DNA of 64,000 nucleotides from positions 620,001 through 684,000 of the forward strand of contig NZ_CAXUQC020000001.1 in assembly GCF_964253025.1 (NCBI RefSeq), written 5' to 3'. The DNA comes from Rhizobacter sp964253025 (GTDB taxonomy: Bacteria > Pseudomonadota > Gammaproteobacteria > Burkholderiales > Burkholderiaceae_C). Numbering within the stretch: the stretch's first letter is position 1; each line of letters begins with the position of its first letter. This document shows, in pieces, positions 16,408 to 25,284 of the stretch. Position numbers and translations under genes: made by a program. Under the pieces are notes generated by a model. That model saw only the letters and a program-made list of their open reading frames with translations. It was not told where the DNA came from and did not search any database.

Positions 16408-18078
16408 TCAGCGTGAGGGAGCGATCTTCGCGTCCTCCGGCTTGCCGCGCAGCAGCGACTCCGGATGACGCTCGAGGTAGTCGGTCAGGGTGCGCAGGGA
16501 CTGCGCGGCGCGCTGCAGGTCGAGCAGGGTCTGCTCGGCGTTGCGCTGCAGCGGGGCGTCGGGCGCGAGGATGTTGCGATCGAACTGGCCGAGGGTCTGC
16601 TGGGCCGCGCCCATGGTCTTGCTCACCTCGTCGAGCGTCTTGCGCACGTCGACCAGCGCGCGCTGGGCCTCGGGGCTCAGGTTGGCGATGGCGCGACTGG
16701 CCTCTTTCAATGTGCTGTTGAGGTTGTTGCCGATCTCGTCGAACGGCACCTTGTTGATCTTGTCGACGATCTCGGCGAGCTGCGGCTGGATGTCGCTCAA
16801 GGTGCCACGCACCGTCGGGATGGACGGCACTTCGCTGCGGGTGTCGAAGGTGACGCGGGTGGCCTTGGGGATGAAGTCGAGGCCGATGTACATCTGCCCG
16901 GTGATGAGGTTGCCGGTGCGGGCCTGGGCGCGAACGCCGTGATCCACCAGGCGCTTGAGCAGCAGCACGTCGCGTCGCGCCGGATCCGTGCCGGGCTCGC
17001 CCAGCGACTCGCGGGCCGCGCCCAGGCGCAGCGGATAGATGTCGGCTGTCACCTCGATGGGGAACTCGCGCGACTGGCGGTCGTAGTCGATGGAGATGGA
17101 GCGCACGGTGCCGATCTCGATGCCGAGGAAGTCGAGCGGCGCACCCACCGACAGGCCGCGCACGGACTGATCGAAGACCATGCGCACCCTCAGTGGTTCG
17201 CCGTCGGGCGGAGCCATCGCGGCCTTGCGGTCCGGGAACAGGGCGAAGCGGTGGCCATCGGGCGCGGGGGGCAGCTGCGCCGTGCCGGCAGGGCGTCCGA
17301 AGGCCAGCCCGCCGGACAGCACCGAGGCGAGCGTCTGGGTGTTGACGGTCAGGCCGTTGGCGGTGAGGGCGAGGTCCACGCCACTGGCGTTCCAGAAGCG
17401 GGTCTGGGGATTCACCAGCTGGTCGTACGGTGACTCGACGAAGATCTGCACGCCGATCTCATCGGCCACCGGGTCGAGCTTGTAGCCGACGACGCGGCCG
17501 ACGCGCGTGCGGCGGTAGTAGATGGGCGAGCCGACATCGAGCGAGCCGAGGTCGTCGGTGCGCAGGGCGAAGCCCCGGCCGGGCTCGCCGCGCAGCACGT
17601 AGGGGGCCGTGGGCAGTCCCTTGAAGAAGTTCTCCTCCTCCTCGGAAACCCCCGCATCCACGCCGATGTAGGCGCCGGACACCAGCGTCTCGAGACCGCT
17701 CACCCCACCGATGTCGATGCGCGGCTTGACGATCCAGAAGCGGGTGTCCTCCACGGCCAGCGCCGCAGCCGAACGCGACAGGCGCACCGCGGCATGCACC
17801 CGCTGGCGGTCCTCGCTCAGCGCGACTTCCTCGACGCGCCCCACCACCACCTCCTTGTAGCGAACCTCGGTCTGGCCGGGCCGCAGGCCCTCGGCCGTCT
17901 CGAACTCGATGGTGACGCTGGGCCCGGTCGCGAGCAGGCTGCGCACGATGAGCGTCACGCCCACCGCCAGCGCCACGATGGGGACGAGCCACACGAGCGA
18001 CGGGCCGCGCCAGCGGCGGTTCACCGGGGGCGGCGCCTCGATGGGGGGCGGGACGTCGGGCAGGTCGGGCTCACTCAT
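16408..18078 (-). CDS. pqiB: MCE-domain lipid-transport protein PqiB
   Basis: The 556-residue protein has one N-terminal transmembrane helix (about residues 26-50: GPSLVWLVPIVALAVGVTLIV) and three MCE domains in tandem, each opening with a phrase like TAEGLRPGQTEVRYKEVVVGRVEEV or SVGAPLDFLGIEIGTVRSI. A long helical C-terminus (about 440-540) follows, which in E. coli PqiB forms the needle across the periplasm. Size and layout match PqiB (about 546 residues). It overlaps the second PqiA gene by 8 bp. It should form a tube for lipids between the membranes. Confidence 0.92.
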   Translation of the reverse strand: MSEPDLPDVPPPIEAPPPVNRRWRGPSLVWLVPIVALAVGVTLIVRSLLATGPSVTIEFETAEGLRPGQTEVRYKEVVVGRVEEVALSEDRQRVHAAVRLSRSAAALAVEDTRFWIVKPRIDIGGVSGLETLVSGAYIGVDAGVSEEEENFFKGLPTAPYVLRGEPGRGFALRTDDLGSLDVGSPIYYRRTRVGRVVGYKLDPVADEIGVQIFVESPYDQLVNPQTRFWNASGVDLALTANGLTVNTQTLASVLSGGLAFGRPAGTAQLPPAPDGHRFALFPDRKAAMAPPDGEPLRVRMVFDQSVRGLSVGAPLDFLGIEIGTVRSISIDYDRQSREFPIEVTADIYPLRLGAARESLGEPGTDPARRDVLLLKRLVDHGVRAQARTGNLITGQMYIGLDFIPKATRVTFDTRSEVPSIPTVRGTLSDIQPQLAEIVDKINKVPFDEIGNNLNSTLKEASRAIANLSPEAQRALVDVRKTLDEVSKTMGAAQQTLGQFDRNILAPDAPLQRNAEQTLLDLQRAAQSLRTLTDYLERHPESLLRGKPEDAKIAPSR

Positions 18079-18766
18079 GGGGTGCGGACGCGGGTGGCGC
18101 GTCGGTCGGGGTCACGGGGCCGGGCCCGGGCTCGGGCCACAGCAATCGGGGGTCGAAGGATTCGACGGCGAGGATGGTGAGGACCACCACCGCACCGAAG
18201 GCCAGCAGGCCGGGCTCGGGGCGAACACCGGCGAGCGGGGCGAAGTTGATCATGCCGACGAGCAGCACGACCACGAAGACATCGAGCATGGACCAGTGGC
18301 CGACCGCGTCGATCCAGCGATGCAGCATGGTGCGTTCGCGAGAACGCCACTGCGACGCTCGGCCCGCCGTCACCAGCAGCACGAGGATGGCCAGCAGCTT
18401 GACGATCGGCACGCCGATGCTGGCCACGAACACGATCACGGCCAGGCCCCAGTCACCGTGCGTCCACAGCTCGTGGATGCCACCGAGGATGGTGTGGCTC
18501 ACGCTCCCGGTGGTGATGGACACCGTGGTCATCACCGGCAGCAGGTTGGCGGGCAGGTAGAGCAGGAGCGCTGCAATGGTCAGCGCCCAGGCATGTTCGA
18601 GGCTGTGGGGCTTGCGGTGGTGCAGCGGTGTGTCGCACCGGGGGCAGTTGAGCTGCAAGCTGGTCACCTCCGGCCCGGTGCGCCGGGACACCCGTCCGCA
18701 GGTGGGGCAGCTGTACAGACCGAGGCTGCGGCCGGTCTGCAGGGGCGTGTCGGCTGGCGAGCTCAT
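18071..18766 (-). CDS. pqiA: PqiA-family membrane protein (half-size, second copy)
   Basis: The 231-residue protein has a CxxC...CxxC zinc-ribbon-like start (YSCPTCGR, NCPRCD) and four membrane helices, with YLPANLLPVMTTVSI, VASIGVPIVKLLAIL and HWSMLDVFVVVLLVGMINFA. These are hallmarks of one PqiA domain. E. coli PqiA fuses two such domains (about 417 residues); here they are two separate genes. The 4-bp overlap with the upstream half (ATGA) suggests they are made together and pair. Confidence 0.88.
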   Translation of the reverse strand: MSSPADTPLQTGRSLGLYSCPTCGRVSRRTGPEVTSLQLNCPRCDTPLHHRKPHSLEHAWALTIAALLLYLPANLLPVMTTVSITTGSVSHTILGGIHELWTHGDWGLAVIVFVASIGVPIVKLLAILVLLVTAGRASQWRSRERTMLHRWIDAVGHWSMLDVFVVVLLVGMINFAPLAGVRPEPGLLAFGAVVVLTILAVESFDPRLLWPEPGPGPVTPTDAPPASAPHE

Positions 18767-19443
18767 CCGGCCCCCAGCTCGCTGCCCCGGGCCCAGAGGG
18801 TGTGCAGGCCGGCGGCGGTGATGGACGTCAGCAGCAGGGTGAGTGCCGCATAGGCGAAGAGGCCCACGCCTGGAATGGCCTCGGCCACCCCGGCGCTGCG
18901 CACGAAGGCCACGAGTGCGCTCAGCATGAACACCTCGACCATGCTCCAGTAGGTGGCCAGACGCAGCAGGCGCATCGCCAGGCGGAAGCGGGCCGGCACG
19001 AGGCCCATGGCCATGAAGCCGAGCACGTACAGGCGCAGCACGACGAGCATTGCAGGGAAGACGATGGCGGTTGCTGCAGCGAGCACTGCCACCAGGTGCT
19101 CACCGATCTGCCAGGTCAGCATGATGGCTTGCGGCAGGGTGACGCTGCGACGGATGCCTTGCAGGTCGAGCGCCACCAGGGGCGACAGGTTGCCGATGAG
19201 CAGGAACACGCAGGCGGCGAGCGCGAAGGCCAGCTGGCCGGTCGGGGTGACCACGTGGCCTCGGCCGAGCAGCGTGCCGCAGCGCCGGCAGCGCGCCACG
19301 ATGCCGCGGCGCAGGTGCTGGCGGGCGTGCACCGCGTCGCAGGCATCGCAGACCACGAGCCGTGGCTCGGCCGTCAGCGGCGCGGCCGTTGCAGGAGCAT
19401 TCGCCGAAGGGCGGTTCGAGGCCGGAAGGTTCAGCTCCGGCAT
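18763..19443 (-). CDS. pqiA: PqiA-family membrane protein (half-size, first copy)
   Basis: The 226-residue protein has an N-terminal Ala-rich stretch, then CDACDA and CRRCG (zinc-ribbon-like CxxC pairs). Four helices follow, with LIGNLSPLVALDLQG, TAIVFPAMLVVLRLYVLG and TYWSMVEVFMLSALVAFVR, the motifs of a PqiA domain. It is the first gene of the pqi unit. The start at 19443 follows a run of poorly conserved sequence and is the natural ATG; a longer reading exists but looks non-coding. Confidence 0.86.
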   Translation of the reverse strand: MPELNLPASNRPSANAPATAAPLTAEPRLVVCDACDAVHARQHLRRGIVARCRRCGTLLGRGHVVTPTGQLAFALAACVFLLIGNLSPLVALDLQGIRRSVTLPQAIMLTWQIGEHLVAVLAAATAIVFPAMLVVLRLYVLGFMAMGLVPARFRLAMRLLRLATYWSMVEVFMLSALVAFVRSAGVAEAIPGVGLFAYAALTLLLTSITAAGLHTLWARGSELGAG

Positions 19444-19582
19444 GGCGGGAAAGGCACGGTGGGGACCAAGCGTCGGATTCCTGGAGCGCAATGGGCGAAG
19501 CCCCAAGCATGCCAGAGATGCATGGGGCTCGACCCGGCACGCCGTGCCAGTCCCCGCGGGCAGGGGGGCGTGCCGCGCCGGC

Positions 19583-20275
19583 TCAGCTGCCGAGCAGGCC
19601 GATCAGCGCATGAGCGGCCGCTTCCGACGACGCCGGGTTCTGCCCGGTGACCAGTCGGCCGTCGGTCACGGTGTAGGAGGACCAGTCCGCGCCGCGGCTG
19701 AAGGTGGCACCGTGCCCCTGCAGCATGTCCTCCACGAGGAAGGGCACCACGTCGGTCAGCTGCACCGCGGCCTCTTCGGTGTTGGTGAAGCCGGTCACCC
19801 GTCGGCCTTTCACCAGGGGCTGTCCGTCGGCGCCCTTGACGTGGCGCAGCACGCCGGGCGCATGGCAGACGAGCGCCACCGGCCAGTCCTGGCGGGCAAA
19901 CGTTTCGATGAGGTCGATGGAGCGGCGGTCCTCGGCCAGGTCCCACAGCGGACCATGGCCGCCCGGGTAGAACACCGCGTCGAAGTCGCCGGCCTTGACC
20001 TGGTCGAGCGGCGTGGTGCGCGCAAGCGCCTGCTGCGCGGTCTTGTCCTCGCGGAAACGCTCGGTGGCAGCCGTCTGGGCATCGGGCTCGTCGCTCTTGG
20101 GGTCGAGCGGCGGCTGGCCGCCGCGGGGGGAGGCCAAGGTCACGGCCATGCCGGCGTCCACGAACACGTAGTACGGGGCGGCGAATTCCTCGAGCCAGAA
20201 GCCCGTCTTCTTGCCCGTGTCGCCGAGCTTGTCGTGCGAGGTCAACACCATCAGGATCTTCTTGCTCATCGTCAT
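19583..20275 (-). CDS. DJ-1/PfpI-like class I glutamine amidotransferase domain protein
   Basis: The 230-residue protein is of the Hsp31/DJ-1/YajL type. The nucleophile elbow is LVCHAPGVL (Cys in a small turn), GFWLEEFAAPYYVF carries the usual Glu, and FYPGGHGPLWDL is the conserved glycine loop. Members act as glyoxalase III/deglycase-like or stress chaperones; which activity applies here cannot be read. The start used overlaps the preceding gene's stop as ATGA; a second ATG six bases later is possible. It is co-transcribed with the DsbA/FrnE-like gene, suggesting a thiol or electrophile stress unit. Confidence 0.85.
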   Translation of the reverse strand: MTMSKKILMVLTSHDKLGDTGKKTGFWLEEFAAPYYVFVDAGMAVTLASPRGGQPPLDPKSDEPDAQTAATERFREDKTAQQALARTTPLDQVKAGDFDAVFYPGGHGPLWDLAEDRRSIDLIETFARQDWPVALVCHAPGVLRHVKGADGQPLVKGRRVTGFTNTEEAAVQLTDVVPFLVEDMLQGHGATFSRGADWSSYTVTDGRLVTGQNPASSEAAAHALIGLLGS

Positions 20276-20910
20276 GCTCCTGCCGCGGCGATCTGCCGCA
20301 GCGCCTGTTCGAAAACCTCGGCGGGCTGGCCGCCTTGGATGAGGTGACGGTCGTCGATGATGACGGCCGGCACCGCGCTGATGCCTTGCTGCTGGTAGAA
20401 GCGCTCTTCCTCGCGCACCTCGTCGGCGTATTCGCCGCCGGTCAGCACGGCGCGCGCACGCGCGGCGTCGAGACCCACCTCGCTCGCCACCCGCACCAGC
20501 AGCTCATGGTCGCTCGGGTCCTGTCCGTCGGTGAAGTACGCCTTGAAGAGGGCGTGCTTGAGGGCCAGCTGGCGGCCTTCGAGGCCGGCCCAGTGCAGGA
20601 GCCGGTGGGCGTCGAAGGTGTTGTAGATGCGGCGTCGCGCACCCATGGTGAAGGTGAAGCCCACGGACGCCCCGCGCTCGCGGATCGCCTCGCTGTTGCG
20701 GGCGAGCTGCTCCGGGTTCAAGCCGTACTTCTGGCTCAGGTGCTCGGCGATGTCCTGGCCTTCCGGGCCCATCTGCGGATTGAGCTCGAAGGGCTGGAAG
20801 TGCAGTTCGACCGGCAGGTCGGGGCCGATGCGTTCCAGGGCGGTTTCGAGCGACTTCAACCCGATGGCGCACCACGGGCAGGAGACGTCGGAAACGAAAT
20901 CGATCTTCAT
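20272..20910 (-). CDS. DsbA-family (FrnE-like) thiol oxidoreductase
   Basis: The 212-residue cytoplasmic protein starts MKIDFVSDVSCPWCAIG, with the thioredoxin CxxC (SCPWC). It continues through a helical insertion (LNPEQLARNSEAIRERG) to the cis-Pro region GISAVPAVIIDDRHLIQGGQP, as in FrnE/2-hydroxychromene-isomerase-like DsbA relatives. No signal peptide is present. It would reduce or isomerise disulfides or act on small-molecule thiols. The start at 20910 marks the beginning of the fold. It pairs with the DJ-1-like gene downstream. Confidence 0.86.
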   Translation of the reverse strand: MKIDFVSDVSCPWCAIGLKSLETALERIGPDLPVELHFQPFELNPQMGPEGQDIAEHLSQKYGLNPEQLARNSEAIRERGASVGFTFTMGARRRIYNTFDAHRLLHWAGLEGRQLALKHALFKAYFTDGQDPSDHELLVRVASEVGLDAARARAVLTGGEYADEVREEERFYQQQGISAVPAVIIDDRHLIQGGQPAEVFEQALRQIAAAGA

Positions 20911-21060
20911 GGGGAGAGAGGTCCTGTGCGTCGTGAGACCGGCCGCGTGGCCGGGTGCCCAATGTGCGCCCCGCGACGGCAACCGGCCGACCGTGGGGTC
21001 TTTCACCCTTCAGGCAGGCGTCGTCGGCGGGCCGGGCCCCGGGCGCCTAAAATCAGGGCG

Positions 21061-22956
21061 ATGCGCATTCTCTCCGTCATCCCGCCGATGACGCAGCTCA
21101 ACACCCCGTACCCGTCCACGGCCTACCTGACCGGATTCCTCCGTGCGCGGGGCTTCGACGCCGTGCAGGAAGACCTCGCCCTGGCCCTCGTGCTTCGCCT
21201 GTTCTCGGCCGACGGCCTGCGCGAGGTGAAGGCGGCCATCGATGCGATTGCCGAGGAAGCCCGCAGCGCCAACGTCAACGCCTTTGCCGACCGCTTCGAG
21301 CGCTACCTCGCCACGGTGGGCCCGGTGATGGCGTTCCTGCAGGGGCGAGACGGCACGCTGGCGCACCGCATCTGCAGCCGCAGCTTCCTCCCGGAGGGCA
21401 GCCGCTTCGCTTCCCTCGACGTCTACATCGACGAGGACGGCGGCGACCCGCTCGCCTGGGCCTTCGGCGCGCTCGGCCTCCAGGACCGCGCCCGCCACCT
21501 GGCCACCCTCTACCTGAACGACCTGGCCGACGTGCTGCGCGACGCGGTGGACCCGCGCTTCGAATTCGTCCGCTACGCCGAATCGCTGGCGCAGAGCCAG
21601 CCCACCTTCGACCCGCTCGCCGAGGCGCTGGCAGCGCCGTTGAACCTGGTGGACTCGACGCTGCATGCGCTCACCCTGGATGCGGTGCAGCGTCATCGCC
21701 CCCGACTCGTGCTCGTGTCCGTGCCGTTCCCCGGCGCGGTGTACGCCGCCTTCCGCATCGCCCAGTCGATCAAGGCCTTCGACCCGACCATCGTCACGGC
21801 GCTCGGCGGTGGCTTCGTGAACACCGAGCTGCGCGAACTCAGCGACTCGCGTGTGTTCGACCATTTCGACTACGTCACGCTCGACGCGGGTGAGCGACCG
21901 CTGCTCGCGTTGCTGGACCACCTGGCCGGCAAGCGCTCGAACCAGCGACTGGTTCGCACCTTCCTGCGGCCGGCCGGCCAGTCCGCCGTGCGCTTCGTCG
22001 ACATGGGCGAGCCCGACGTGGCGTTCGCCGAAGTCGGCACGCCGACCTGGGACGGCCTGCCGCTCGACCAGTACCTGTCACTGCTCGACATGCTGAACCC
22101 GATGCACCGCCTGTGGTCCGACGGTCGCTGGAACAAGCTCACGGTGGCGCACGGCTGCTACTGGAAGAAGTGCAGCTTCTGCGACGTGAGCCTCGACTAC
22201 ATCTCGCGCTACGACGGGGTGGCCGCCACCACGCTCGTCGACCGCATCGAGACCATCGTCCAGGAGACGGGCCAGACGGGCTTTCACTTCGTCGACGAGG
22301 CGGCGCCGCCGAAGGCGCTCAAGGCGCTGGCGGCCGAGCTCGAACGGCGGCAGACGTCGATTTCCTGGTGGGGCAACATCCGCTTCGAGAAGTCGTTCAC
22401 CCCGGCGCTCTGCCAGCAGCTGGCCGACAGCGGCTGCATCGCCATTTCGGGCGGCCTCGAGGTGGCCTCGGACCGCCTGCTGGCGTTGATGAAGAAGGGC
22501 GTGTCGGTCGAGCAGGTCGCGCGCGTGACGCGGGCCTTCTCCGATGCGGGCATCCTCGTCCATGCGTACCTGATGTACGGCTTTCCTTCGCAGACGGTGC
22601 AGGACACGGTCGATGCGCTCGAGTACGTGCGACAGCTGTTCGAGAACGGCTGCATCCAGTCCGGCTTCTTCCATCGCTTCGCCTGCACCGTGCACTCGCC
22701 CGTCGGCCAGGACCCGGCCGCCTTCGGCGTGACGCTCGAACCGCTGCCGCCCGTGTCGTTCGCCAAGAACGATGTCGGCTTCATCGACCCCACCGGCGTC
22801 GACCACGACATGCTGGGCCAGGGCCTCAAGAAGGCGCTCTACAACTACATGCACGGCATCGGCCTCGAAGAAGACGTGCGCCGCTGGTTCAGCGTGACCG
22901 TGCCGCGCACGACGGTGCACAAGCACCGCATCGCCCGGGCGCTGGCAACCGCCTGA
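21061..22956 (+). CDS. Cobalamin-binding-type radical SAM enzyme
   Basis: The 631-residue protein starts MRILSVIPPMTQLNTPYPST and has a B12-binding-like fold in the first half, with RPRLVLVSVPFPGAVYAAF and IVTALGGGFVNTELREL. A radical SAM core follows, with the cluster motif HGCYWKKCSFCDVS: Cys366-x4-Cys371-x2-Cys374. The CX4CX2C form is seen in several B12-dependent radical SAM subfamilies. Further core elements are HFVDEAAPPKALKALAAELERR, GGLEVASDRLLALMKKGVS and HAYLMYGFPSQT. No substrate is known for this subfamily. It is a monocistronic gene, divergent from the dsbA-like operon. Confidence 0.85.
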   Translation: MRILSVIPPMTQLNTPYPSTAYLTGFLRARGFDAVQEDLALALVLRLFSADGLREVKAAIDAIAEEARSANVNAFADRFERYLATVGPVMAFLQGRDGTLAHRICSRSFLPEGSRFASLDVYIDEDGGDPLAWAFGALGLQDRARHLATLYLNDLADVLRDAVDPRFEFVRYAESLAQSQPTFDPLAEALAAPLNLVDSTLHALTLDAVQRHRPRLVLVSVPFPGAVYAAFRIAQSIKAFDPTIVTALGGGFVNTELRELSDSRVFDHFDYVTLDAGERPLLALLDHLAGKRSNQRLVRTFLRPAGQSAVRFVDMGEPDVAFAEVGTPTWDGLPLDQYLSLLDMLNPMHRLWSDGRWNKLTVAHGCYWKKCSFCDVSLDYISRYDGVAATTLVDRIETIVQETGQTGFHFVDEAAPPKALKALAAELERRQTSISWWGNIRFEKSFTPALCQQLADSGCIAISGGLEVASDRLLALMKKGVSVEQVARVTRAFSDAGILVHAYLMYGFPSQTVQDTVDALEYVRQLFENGCIQSGFFHRFACTVHSPVGQDPAAFGVTLEPLPPVSFAKNDVGFIDPTGVDHDMLGQGLKKALYNYMHGIGLEEDVRRWFSVTVPRTTVHKHRIARALATA

Positions 22957-23148
22957 GTCCCGGATCTTCCGTCGGAGGAACGGGAACGCCCGGTTTGCCG
23001 TCTTCGACTGCTCATCCTGCCGCCGACGTGCCGCCAGCTGAGCATGCGCGGCAAGGGTGATCCCGGGCGTTCGAATTCCTCCGTGGCTCCCGGCCGGCAT
23101 CGTCTCCAGCAACCCGAGGCTCGCGCCGTTGCCGGAGCGCCAGAGCGG

Positions 23149-23183
23149 CACGGCCCGCCGGACCAGAGGTCGGGCGGGCCGTG
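23149..23183. terminator. Strong hairpin between radical SAM and chemoreceptor genes
   Basis: An 11-bp stem (CACGGCCCGCC with GGCGGGCCGTG), a G-G mismatch, then a 4-bp stem GACC/GGTC around AGA lie between two convergent genes. No T-tract follows on either strand. The position suggests a bidirectional terminator. Confidence 0.4.
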
Positions 23184-23231
23184 TGGCGCGGTCCTGCGGC
23201 GGCGGGCGCCGCATTCCGTTGGCGGCAGGGC

Positions 23232-25052
23232 TTAGAAGGTCTCCCAGTCGTCCGTGCCGGTGCTGGCGCTGGCCGGCGGCAGCACGCGTGCCGGCTGGGC
23301 CGGAGCGGGCGAGGGCAGCGCTGCTGGTGCGGCCGGTGCGGCGGCAGCTGCCGTCGGCGTCGGCGTCGAGGTTGCGGTGGCCGGCTTGAAGGCCGGGCGA
23401 ATGACGTTGGTTGCCCGGTTCGGGCCGCGGCGCTCAACCGACGGCGAGGCCTTGGCCGGGGCCGGCGTCGCGGACGCGGCGACCGAGCTCGTGGACTGCG
23501 ATTGGCTGGTCTTGAAGAACGACACGGCGGCGAGCAGGTCCTGCGCCTGGCGTTTGAGGCTCTCGGCCGCGGCGGCGGATTCCTCCACCAGTGCCGCGTT
23601 CTGCTGCGTTGCCTGGTCCATCTGGGTGACCGCTTCCCCCACCTGGGCCACGCCGCTGCTCTGCTCGGTGCTGGCGGCGCTGATCTCGCCCATGATGTCG
23701 GTCACGCGGCGGATGGAGGCCACCACTTCCTGCATCGTCACGCCGGCCTGGTCGACGAGCGTGGTGCCTTGCTCGACGCGCTCGACGCTGGTGGAGATGA
23801 GCGTCTTGATCTCCTTGGCGGCCTCGGCGCTGCGCTGGGCGAGCGAGCGCACCTCTCCGGCCACCACGGCAAAGCCTCGGCCTTGCTCACCGGCGCGCGC
23901 GGCTTCCACCGCGGCGTTGAGCGCAAGGATGTTGGTCTGGAAGGCGATGCCGTCGATCACGCTGATGATGTCGACGATCTTGCGCGAGCTGTCGTTGATG
24001 CCCTTCATGGTGTCGACCACGCGGCTCACGACCTCGCCGCCCTGCACGGCGACGGTGGATGCGCCCATGGCGAGCTGGTTGGCCTGGCGGGCGTTGTCCG
24101 CGTTCTGCTTGACCGTGCTGCCGAGTTCCTCCATCGAGGCGGCGGTTTCTTCCAGGGCGCTGGCCTGCTGTTCAGTGCGCGCGCTGAGGTCGAAGTTGCC
24201 CGAGGCGATCTGGGCGCTGGCCGTAGCCACGCCGTCTGCGTTCTGGCGCACGCCGGAGACGATCTGGGACAAGCGGTCCTGCATGCCGGCAAGGGTCTGC
24301 AGGAGCACGGCGGTCTCGTCCTTGCCGGTGGCATGCAGGTCGACGGTGAGGTCGCCGGCGGCGATGCGCTCGGCACCCTCGACAGCGCGGGCGATAGGAC
24401 GGGTGACGAGGCGGGTGATCCACACGGCCATCAGCGCGGCGAGCGCCACCGCCGCGAGCACGAACACGCTGATCCAGGTGACACCGGCGGCAAAGGTGCG
24501 GTCGGCGTCCAGGCCGGCCTCGGTGGCGCCGTTCACGTTGGTGGTCGTCAGCTTGGCGACGGCCTCACGGGTCCTGGCAAAGCTGCCGGCGGCTTCGCCT
24601 TGGAGCCAGGCACGGGCCACGGGAAAGAGCGCCTCGCCCACTTCGGCGAGTTCGGCGATCTTGGTGTGCTTGGCGTTGAAATCGGCACGGGCCTTGACCA
24701 GTTCGGCGAAGGCCTGGCGTTCCTCATCGTTGACGATCTGGGCTTCGTACTTCGTGAACAGCTGGTCGAGTTCGGTGGTGACCTTGGCGTAGACCTCCTT
24801 GGCCGTTCGCACCTGGCCCGGATCGGCCGCGAGAACCATGTCGACCTGCGCGCTGCGCGCTGCATTGAAGTGGGCACGGATGTCCGTGGACAGCACCACG
24901 CCCGGCAACCAGTTGTCGGTCACGTCGTCGGTGCTCGCGCCCAGGCGCTTGAGCTGCAGCAGCGAGAAGCCGCCCACGGCGACGGTCAGCAGCACGACGC
25001 CCAGGAAGGCGATGCCGAGTTTGGGGCCGAGCTTGAGGTCTTGAATGTTCAT
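23232..25052 (-). CDS. Methyl-accepting chemotaxis protein
   Basis: The 606-residue chemoreceptor has a first membrane helix (about 11-33), a periplasmic four-helix-bundle ligand domain (about 35-185) and a second helix (about 190-213, FAAGVTWISVFVLAAVALAALMAVW). A HAMP region follows and then the long signalling hairpin with tip sequence GRGFAVVAGEVRSLAQRSAEAAKEIKTL. A Pro/Ala-rich linker ends in DDWETF, matching the C-terminal pentapeptide (NWETF-type) that tethers CheR and CheB. The ligand is unknown. It is alone on the minus strand, with no che genes in the window. Confidence 0.93.
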   Translation of the reverse strand: MNIQDLKLGPKLGIAFLGVVLLTVAVGGFSLLQLKRLGASTDDVTDNWLPGVVLSTDIRAHFNAARSAQVDMVLAADPGQVRTAKEVYAKVTTELDQLFTKYEAQIVNDEERQAFAELVKARADFNAKHTKIAELAEVGEALFPVARAWLQGEAAGSFARTREAVAKLTTTNVNGATEAGLDADRTFAAGVTWISVFVLAAVALAALMAVWITRLVTRPIARAVEGAERIAAGDLTVDLHATGKDETAVLLQTLAGMQDRLSQIVSGVRQNADGVATASAQIASGNFDLSARTEQQASALEETAASMEELGSTVKQNADNARQANQLAMGASTVAVQGGEVVSRVVDTMKGINDSSRKIVDIISVIDGIAFQTNILALNAAVEAARAGEQGRGFAVVAGEVRSLAQRSAEAAKEIKTLISTSVERVEQGTTLVDQAGVTMQEVVASIRRVTDIMGEISAASTEQSSGVAQVGEAVTQMDQATQQNAALVEESAAAAESLKRQAQDLLAAVSFFKTSQSQSTSSVAASATPAPAKASPSVERRGPNRATNVIRPAFKPATATSTPTPTAAAAAPAAPAALPSPAPAQPARVLPPASASTGTDDWETF

Positions 25053-25176
25053 GTGGTTTCCCTGGGAGACTGGATCAGCCCGCGCAATTGCCGCAGCACT
25101 CGCAACGAAGCCGGTGGTCCAGCAGGATTACGGCCGCCCGGCGGTGCACTTGAGCGGCAAAAGAGGTCGGATTTCT

Positions 25177-25192
25177 CGCCCCGATCGGGGCG
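25177..25192. repeat. Perfect 16-bp palindrome
   Basis: CGCCCCGATCGGGGCG is a perfect palindrome in the 232-nt gap upstream of the chemoreceptor and downstream of the GspE-type gene. It could be a short terminator for the latter; on the minus strand it is followed only by AGAAATCC. Confidence 0.3.
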
Positions 25193-25284
25193 GTTGCGGT
25201 GCTCGGACGACGAGCCGCCGACCTGTCGCGAAGCGACCGGACTACAGGATGTCATCCGAGGGTTTACCCGGTTAAGGGGTCCGG

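Noticed and set aside
20335..21060. Upstream extension of the radical SAM gene
   Set aside because: This part overlaps the dsbA-like gene on the opposite strand and shows no conserved sequence; the natural ATG at 21061 begins MRILSVIPP.
22973..23083. Possible tRNA-like structure (8-bp CGGAGGAA/TTCCTCCG ends and a GTTCGAAT loop)
   Set aside because: The span is 111 nt, no proper T-stem, D-arm or anticodon stem can be formed, and no CCA follows. It looks like coincidence, though a tRNA-scanning program would settle it.
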